24,629 bases of DNA from Triparma columacea (taxonomy: Eukaryota; Sar; Bolidophyceae; Parmales; Triparmaceae): the NCBI GenBank assembly GCA_030267965.1, contig BRYA01000344.1, forward strand, positions 21,261-45,889. The letters are read 5' to 3'. The position numbers and the translations under genes are program-made. Every line of letters starts with the position of its first letter. Position 1 is the first letter of the stretch. The notes under the pieces were generated by a model. That model did not search any database. It was given only the letters and a program-made list of their open reading frames with translations, and had not been told where the DNA came from. Positions 19,101 through 24,629 of this stretch are shown here, piece by piece.

Positions 19101-22100
19101 ATCTGTTCAACAAGGTCAGTAATCATGCAGATACCAACACTGGCAACTCTATCATGGCGAATGATGATCCTGCGATTTTAGCTTTTGGGTCATATAAATG
19201 CTCAGAGGGGACTTGTGCAAGTAGTACTAACATGCTGAAGACAGATGACTTGATTGGAGAGGTCAAGTGTGTGGAGGACAACGCAAGCTGTGTGTTGGAT
19301 GGAGAGAATGCAAGAAGAGTGATGTATGTGGGTGGAACTGGGAGTGGAACACTTATTCTCCGAGCTCTCACGTTCGACAAGGGGTATGCTGATTGGGGTG
19401 GAGGGGTTTACATTGGGGGTGATGCCATAGTTGACTTGGAGCTCTTAGTCTTCTCCAACAATAGAGCAACAGGTAGTTTGGGAGGTGGAGCAATTTTTGT
19501 TACTTGGAGTGGAACTACTGTCACGATCTACTCAACAAGATTCTATGGAAACACAGCAGACACAGGAAATGGTCATGATGTTCATAACTTCCAAGACAAT
19601 TCTGGAGCCATCACCATCCACAATACCTGCCCTTCTCCCTACTCCTCAAACACTCCAATCCAAGGTAAGACGAGAATGAGGATTGTGTAGTCTGTAAAAC
19701 CATTCCTAACCCACAACTCAATTTATGCTACCGCTGCACCAATTCCTATTTCTACCTCTCTCCTTTCTCAGGGTCCGCTTTGGACACTTATGGCACCGTA
19801 GGGGGTGATAAATATTCGTACTCTGGCTGCACAGTAGCTGAGGTAATTGTGGTTGATATGAACGGGCTGTTCAACACGGTCAGTAATTCTGCTTATGCTG
19901 ACAACACTGGCAACTCCATCATGGCAAATGGTGACACTACGATTCTAGCTGTTGGGTCGTATAAATGCTCAGAGGGGACTTGCTCAGATATTTCTAACAT
20001 GCTGAGGACAGATGACTTGAATGGAGAGGTCAAGTGTGTGGAGGACAACGCAAGCTGTGTGTTGGATGGAGAGGATGAAAGAAGAGGGATGAGTGTGTAT
20101 GGAACTGGGAGTGGTACACTTATTCTTCGAGCTCTCACCTTAGACAAGGGCTATATTAGTCTTTACTATGGTGGAGGGGTTAGCATTAGGGGTGGTGCCA
20201 TAGTTGACTTGGAGCTCTTAGTCTTCTCCAACAATAGAGCTACAAGTAGTTGGGCTGGAGGTGGAGGTGGAGCAATTAATGTTGAGGGCAGTGGAACTAC
20301 TGTGAATGTCTACGGAACAAGCTTCAATGGAAACACAGCAAACTTTGAAAATGGTGATGATATTTATAGAAACGATGGAACCATCACCATCCACAATACG
20401 TGCCCTTCTCCCTACTCCTCCAACACTCCAATCCAAGGTAAGACAAGAATAAGGATTGTGTAGTTTTTAGAAGCATTCCTAACCCCACAACTCACTTTAC
20501 GTCACCGCTGCACCAATTCCTATCACTCCTCTCTCACAGGGTCTGCTTTAGACACTTCAGGGACTGTTGGGGGCGATAAATACTCGTACTCTGGCTGCCA
20601 GAGTTGTCAAGCAACGTCAGAACCAACAGATAACGGATCAGACGGAAACTTCTACTGCATCAATGGTGGGCAGGTTGGCGGAATGCCTGGGTCTTGCACG
20701 TGCACTTCTTGCTATGACAATGTTGGAGGTCCAAACTGTGCTACCTGCGCAGAAGGTTACACTGGTGATGCCCCCTGGTGCTTCCTTGATTGTGTAGCTA
20801 GTGCCAGTCCTTCTGATGACGGTTCTCTGGAGAGTGATGGGAACTTCTTCTGCATAAATGGAGGAACAATAGGTGGATCTGCTGGTTCTTGCACATGCAC
20901 TTCCTGCTATGATGGTGTTGGCGGTCCACACTGTGAAACCTGCGCAGAAGGTTACACTGGTGATGCTCCCTGGTGTTTCCTTAATTGTCAAGCAACTGCT
21001 ATTCGTACTGATGACGGCTCATTTGAAAATTCAGGAAGATTTTACTGCATAAACGGGGGAACAATTGGAGGAATTGCAGGACAATGCACCTGCACACAAT
21101 GTGGTACCGGATTTACAGGCTCACACTGTGAGACTCTTTCTCTGTGTCAAGCTACCACCAATCCTGCTGATGACGGTTCTCTGGAGAGTGATGAGAACTT
21201 TTATTGCATAAATGGGGGGGAAATTGGAGGAATTGCAGGACAATGCACCTGTACACAATGTGATGCAGGTTTTACAGGCTTACACTGCGAGACTCGTTCT
21301 CTGTGTCAAGCTACCACCAAACCTACTGATGTGGGGGGAGATGGGAACTTCTACTGTGCCAATGGTGGAACAATTGGAGGCACAACAGGCAACTGCACCT
21401 GTACCAAGTGTATCTCTGGGTTTGCTGGAATTCACTGTAATGAAACTGCATCTATGGCAATTGACGCAAATGAAGACAAATTTGACAGCAACCTTACTAC
21501 CCTTCTTGCCAGCATTGCTATCAGTGTGTTACTTATTGCAGTTCTCGCATTTTTCTTCAGACAAAACAAGTTAAAAACAATTGCTAATGAGACCAAATCA
21601 TTGGCTGCAGTTTTGCCAGCCGACAGCACGCACATTCCCTCAGTTGTTGTTCCACCAGAAGGTCTCCTGAGTGACAGTCAATATGACAAGATAGCAATTG
21701 CAAAGAAGGCTAATGTAATGAAGAACCAGGTTCAAACTTATACACCTGAAGAAGAGAAACAAATCGAAAAGGGCATTGAATTGCATTTGAGGTGCAAGGA
21801 AATTGAAAACAAGGCAAAGATCATAAAGAGCCCTGACGAAAGAGTTGACATGAAGTTGTTCTACCCAGAAGGAGAGGTGGTGGCAACACTTGTTGCTTCA
21901 ACCACTCTAGACACAACTGCTGAGGAAGGTGCAGCCTGGGCTATAGTTCATCTTGATAGTAGGACACGCCTAAGACAAGCAAAAATCAAAGGAGTAACAC
22001 ACTTGAAGGTTGAGCATATCAACCCCCACACCCTCTACTACATGACTTCAAGAAATATGGGAATCCCTGGGATGTCTGCTCGAGATACGAGGAACATATT

Positions 22101-24106
22101 GACTTGGAAGAAGCAGGAAGATGGCAGTATGATAATCAGCAATTTGAAGTCTGAGGCCATGGAGAAGAAGTATCCTGTCAAGAAAGGTAATGTCTTGATT
22201 GAAGCACAGACAACCTATGTATACGAGCCAACAGACGCAATTGGAGATGTGCCTCAGACAAAACTTACTTTTACTTCAAAGGTTGACATGAAGGTGAGGA
22301 GTGGACGGAATTTGGAATGTGGGGGGGGAGAGTGCAGAGGGATTTACATAGGAAAGTCACAGCAACAATGTATTCCATACTTACTAATCCCAATCCCCAA
22401 TCCCCTCCCAATTCCACCAAAAGGGCCACGTCCCACCCTCATTTGTCAACATGTTTGCTTCAAACTTTCTCAGTCAGGTCTCAGATCTTAGAAAGGACTT
22501 TGACAAGAGCAAGGAGATTGAAGTCTTCAAGAGTAGCAGTGGCGACACAGCTAGTAACATGTCAAGAAATAATATTGAGCCTTCTCTGCTGGTTGACAGC
22601 TTTGAGCTGGAGTTTGAGAGAGACAAGAAGGGAGACAAGGTTTCTCTTGGCAAGGGCGCTTTTGGAAATGTACTCTTGGCAGACTACCACGGGACAAAAT
22701 GTGCTTACAAGGAGATCCTTCCGTCATCACTCTCACAAGAGACTCTGGAGAGGTTCTTCCTTGAGCTAAAGCTCATTGGAACTCTGAGGCATCCCAACAT
22801 CGCTCAATGCCTTGGTGTTGTGTGGGAGCTAGAAGACCACGGCATCATGTTTGAGCTGTGTAAGAATGGAGGTCTTGATGACTTTCTCAAGGGACAAAAA
22901 GAACACGTTCAATTGCTTAGCTGGGAAAAAACTCCAGTGGTTTTAGATGCCCATGACAAGATTGACACTACAAGAATTAAGAAAGGATCTACCCTTTCTA
23001 ATCTCATCAACCAAGGGATTGGCTTGAAGACAAAGTGGGCTTTAGGGGTAGCAAAGGGCTGTGCCTTCCTACATGGAAAGAAGCCTCCAATTGTGCACAG
23101 GGACTTGAAATGCGCAAATGTGTTGATCAGCGATGATCTCACCGCAAAGATTACTGATTTTGGAGAGAGCAGGCATTTGGGGAGCGAAGAGGATGAGGAG
23201 AAAACAATGACAACTGTTGGGACACCCTATTTCATGGCCCCAGAAGTGTTCAGCTCTGATGATGTTGACAGGATGTACTCAAAAGAGGTAGATATTTACT
23301 CCTATGGTATGCTGCTGTTAGAAATCTTTTATGATGGAGAAATAAAGAAGGCCTTCAGGAAGGGGTGGGGACCAATGGTTGTCATGAACCGGGTGGCTAA
23401 CGGATGGAGACCTGATTTAAAGTTGGTGGAGGCAGAAGATAAAAGTCTTGCTGACATTATGAGGAAATGCTGGGTTAAAGATCCTAAGGAGAGGCCAGCC
23501 TTCAAGGAAATGATAAAGTTCTTCCAGAAAAAGCTTATGATGCTTGATATGGAGACAAACAATATGAAGGGTTTGCTGATGAAGCAGAATGAGAAGGAAG
23601 AAAAACCTAGGACTATTGAGCCTGTTCACAAAAACAAATTGGTGGCTGCAAAACCACTGAAAAGAGCAGCAACAGGAGCAGATGGGGTAGGGATAAAGCC
23701 CAGCTTTCTAGATGGACTTTTAAATGATGGCATAATGCCAGAGCCACTGGAGATGAAGCAAAGTAAAGTTTCATTAAAGGAAGAAGAGGTGCAAGCTAAG
23801 TCAGGAGAAGAAAAGGAAGATGACAAGGATGGAAATAAATTCAGTGGCTCTGGTATGCAGCCACAGAAAATAGACGCCACACAAGGAGATGGGGTAGGGA
23901 TAAAGCCTAGCTTTCTAGATGGAATTTTAAATGACGGCATAATGCCAGAGCCACTAAAGGTGAAGCAAAGTAAAGTTTCAGTCAAGGATGAAGAGGTGAA
24001 AACTAAATCTGAAGAAGACAAGGAAAAGGAAATTGACAAAGATGGAAAGGAAAGCAGTGGTTCTGGGACGACAATGCTTTTGGCTGGACTCAGGTATGAA
24101 GGTTAA
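13200..24106 (+). CDS. Giant mosaic receptor kinase: repeat exons, CUB, EGF, beta-helix, TM, START-like, TKL kinase
   Basis: I assemble ten exons: 13200-14100, 14265-14369, 14631-14981, 15171-15803, 15924-16103, 16275-18527, 18636-19664, 19772-20437, 20540-22293 and 22478-24106. The first eight introns are all phase 1 and the last is phase 0; every join stays open, giving 3166 residues. ATG 13200 begins a signal-peptide-like MRSVIFISCLAFIALHG. Exons 1-5 are of unknown fold. Exon 6 has hydrophobic stretches (930-954, 980-992), a CUB-like domain (1019-1107) and EGF modules. Then come three beta-helix modules and ten EGF-like modules in all, a TM segment (2358-2379), a START-like domain, and a kinase (2679-2978) with GKGAFGNV, K2702, HRDLKCAN (D2833), DFG (D2851) and APE. 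A duplicated tail ends the protein. It is probably a surface receptor that phosphorylates intracellular targets on Ser/Thr. An alternative is that the receptor starts at ATG 16853 and exons 1-5 belong to another gene. Confidence 0.6.
14072..14264 (+). repeat. Duplicated intron segment, copy 1
   Basis: This segment covers the end of exon 1 of the giant gene (CGGATTATTCTCGTTTATG) and all of intron 1 (14101-14264). It matches 16075-16274 along its length, with strings such as CTGTAACGCAAACTAATGAA, and ends in GATTTGCTTCGCTCCTTGCAG. The exon sequence after the acceptor differs from copy 2, so the similarity is centred on the intron. Confidence 0.85.
16075..16274 (+). repeat. Duplicated intron segment, copy 2
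   Basis: The second copy of the 14072-14264 segment covers the end of exon 5 and all of intron 5 (16104-16274). It ends GATTTGCTTCGCTCCTCATCACAG. The intron at 15804-15923 shares only the 3' end (TTTCGCTTCGCTCATCAG), which suggests a third, diverged member. Confidence 0.85.
17081..17940 (+). other. CUB-like domain plus EGF-like modules 1-3 (part of the giant receptor kinase)
   Basis: The CUB-like domain (about 17159-17425) shows the paired CxxNGNCF, ERCTFTL, CRYDKVTVGG, YCG and final GFEIC pattern. Three EGF-like modules follow (from 17432), each with a DGNFYCINGG-type core, a TCTSCNTG segment and a GPxC end. Modules 1 and 2 carry a GGWW insertion. In ectodomains such modules bind protein or carbohydrate ligands; the ligand here is unknown. 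EGF modules 4-5 are at about 18720-19074 and 6-10 at about 20603-21450. Confidence 0.7.
17945..18713 (+). repeat. Beta-helix module 1 (with internal intron)
   Basis: It starts HHVVDMDGLF and contains CVEDNASCVLDGE, GTLILRALTFDKGY, VDLELLVFSNNR and GGGAIFV, a parallel beta-helix pattern like that of polymorphic outer-membrane or pectate-lyase-like repeats. The intron at 18528-18635 splits it in phase 1 just after NTPIQ. The DNA is nearly identical to modules 2 and 3 in long stretches. Confidence 0.8.
19079..19835 (+). repeat. Beta-helix module 2 (with internal intron)
   Basis: It starts AHDVVDMNHLF and has the same strand order as module 1. The intron at 19665-19771 sits at the identical position and phase and is itself similar in sequence to the introns in modules 1 and 3. 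Confidence 0.8.
19843..20602 (+). repeat. Beta-helix module 3 (with internal intron)
   Basis: It starts VVDMNGLFNTVSN and is the third copy, following module 2 with no EGF modules between. The intron at 20438-20539 is at the same position and phase. A short Gly insertion (AGGGGGAINV) distinguishes it. Confidence 0.8.
21493..22293 (+). other. TM segment and START-like domain of the giant receptor kinase
   Basis: A 22-residue hydrophobic helix (LTTLLASIAISVLLIAVL, then AFFF) at 21493-21558 is followed by basic RQNKLK, placing the C-terminal side in the cytosol. From about 21700 comes a START-like lipid-binding domain: VDMKLFYPEGEVVATLVAS, then EEGAAWAIV, then RNMGIPGMSARDTRNILTW and KKQEDGSMIIS. 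The domain seems to continue across the last intron into SDLRKDFDKS. The call rests on this pattern and on known START-kinase pairings in stramenopiles. Confidence 0.55.
22640..23536 (+). other. TKL-type protein kinase domain of the giant receptor kinase
   Basis: The domain is complete: Gly loop GKGAFGNV (22649-22672), catalytic Lys codon at 22709, HRDLKCANVL (23096 on), DFGES (23156 on), GTPYFMAPE, DIYSYGMLLLEI and RPAFKEM. No key residue is missing, so activity is expected. Between the hinge region (MFELCKNGGLDDF) and the HRD motif is an insertion of about 40 residues (about 22890-23010). Confidence 0.9.
23675..24075 (+). repeat. Two-unit coding repeat in the kinase C-terminal tail (207-bp period)
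   Basis: Two copies of about 65-69 residues share DGVGIKPSFLDG, LNDGIMPEPL, KQSKVS, EEV and KDG followed by SSGSG-like endings. The first unit starts GATGGGGTAGGGATAAAG at 23681 and the second at 23888. The DNA match is high, so the duplication is probably recent. The conserved hydrophobic motif in an acidic, disordered tail may be a docking site (inference). Confidence 0.85.
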
Positions 24107-24561
24107 AGGGAATGATGGAGAGCAAGTGTTGGAGGCGCTGATGGTAGCGTTATAGAAGTGATAGGAGGTGGGAAGGCTAAAGTTAGCAGTGTTGTGCAGA
24201 TAGAAGATAAATGGGGAGTAACTAAAAGGGCAGGATCATTTGTAGGAAAAATTGATTTGATTTGGTATATAAGTGACTATTGTTTAAGTGGTTTAGGTGT
24301 ATGTCGGGTATTATGGGAGTGTTATAGTAGTTTGTGAGTATTTGTGACAGTTTAGTAGATGTATTGTGGGAGTTTTATAGTTGTTTACGAGTTTTATGGA
24401 AGTGTATTAGATGTATATGGAGTGTTGGTGATTTGTAAAAGTAATATAATGGTTTGTGAGTATAATGGAAGTGTAATATATTTGTTTGGGAATTAAAAAA
24501 AAGAAGGGAGTTTGTGATTGTGGAGGGATAGAGAGGAATTAACGAGTGAGGGTAAAAGAGG
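24107..24561. other. Subtelomeric non-coding region with degenerate ~52-bp minisatellite
   Basis: AT-rich, G/T-biased sequence without genes. Two clear units (24309-24361 and 24362-24413) follow the pattern TATTRTGGGAGTKTTATAG...TTAGATG, and a weaker third runs to about 24460. A possible donor (CAG before GTATGA at about 24093) could extend the kinase gene into this region, but I see no convincing further exon. Confidence 0.6.
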
Positions 24562-24629
24562 TTAGGGTTAGGGTTAGGGTTAGGGTTAGGGTTAGGGTTA
24601 GGGTTAGGGTTAGGGTTAGGGTTAGGGTT
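24562..24629 (+). repeat. Telomeric repeat array (TTAGGG)n
   Basis: Eleven perfect TTAGGG units plus two bases run to the last base of the window. The G-rich strand is 5' to 3' toward the end, the orientation expected for a right-hand chromosome end. Perfect repeats and a terminal position argue against an internal telomere-like patch. Confidence 0.97.

Noticed and set aside
22471..22477. Tandem acceptors CAG/TCAG four bases apart before the last exon of the giant gene
   Set aside because: Only the second (exon from 22478) keeps the kinase in frame. Use of the first would frameshift, so I do not propose it as regulated splicing.
1..24629. tRNA or rRNA genes
   Set aside because: I saw no convincing cloverleaf or conserved rRNA segment by eye. 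GGTTCGA-like strings occur only inside coding exons. A covariance-model scan was not possible here.

Overview
This looks like the right end of a nuclear chromosome of a microbial eukaryote. The window ends in 11 perfect TTAGGG telomere repeats, with the G-rich strand running toward the end. Genes are dense, on both strands, and split by short GT-AG introns of about 60-385 bp. The protein families are an ephrin-receptor-like/multi-TM protein, a BspA-type leucine-rich-repeat protein, a START-like plus TKL receptor kinase, and a CSN5 with an enlarged JAMM loop. Together with the small introns and telomere type, these suggest an ochrophyte stramenopile, possibly a bolidophyte/Parmales-like alga. 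The lineage is my inference; nothing in the window proves it.

Layout from left to right. (1) 1-1891 (+): 3' part of a multi-pass membrane protein with a Cys-rich ephrin-receptor-like ectodomain. (2) 2246-3635 (+): major facilitator transporter. (3) 3750-4838 (-): protein resembling a calcineurin-type phosphoesterase that has lost its metal ligands. (4) 5211-6776 (+): CSN5, the catalytic COP9 signalosome subunit, in three exons. (5) 7506-8561 (+): BspA-like LRR protein built from 69-bp tandem repeats. (6) 8925-9882 (-): eIF3 subunit K in two exons, followed by a tandem, frameshifted copy of its own 3' end (8695-8915). (7) 10212-12679 (+): DDX10/Dbp4 RNA helicase. (8) 13200-24106 (+): a very large gene that I assemble from ten exons with matching splice phases. 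(9) 24107-24629: AT-rich subtelomere with a degenerate ~52-bp minisatellite, then the telomere.

The left half is mostly housekeeping: ubiquitin-like modifier control, translation initiation and ribosome biogenesis. The genes stand alone with divergent or convergent spacing, and no operon logic is expected. The right half is accessory in character. It is one mosaic receptor-kinase gene assembled by repeated intragenic duplication: unknown repeat exons, a CUB-like domain, ten EGF-like modules, three nearly identical beta-helix modules, a TM segment, a START-like domain, an apparently active TKL kinase, and a repeated tail. It lies about 450 bp from the telomere.

The most noteworthy signals are this mosaic kinase; introns duplicated inside it whose sequence is better conserved than the neighbouring exons; three duplicated introns that each carry the same short in-frame tail and stop codon; and several introns with a G-tract after the donor and a C-tract before the acceptor, which could pair. 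All exon models were read by eye from the sequence and need transcript support.
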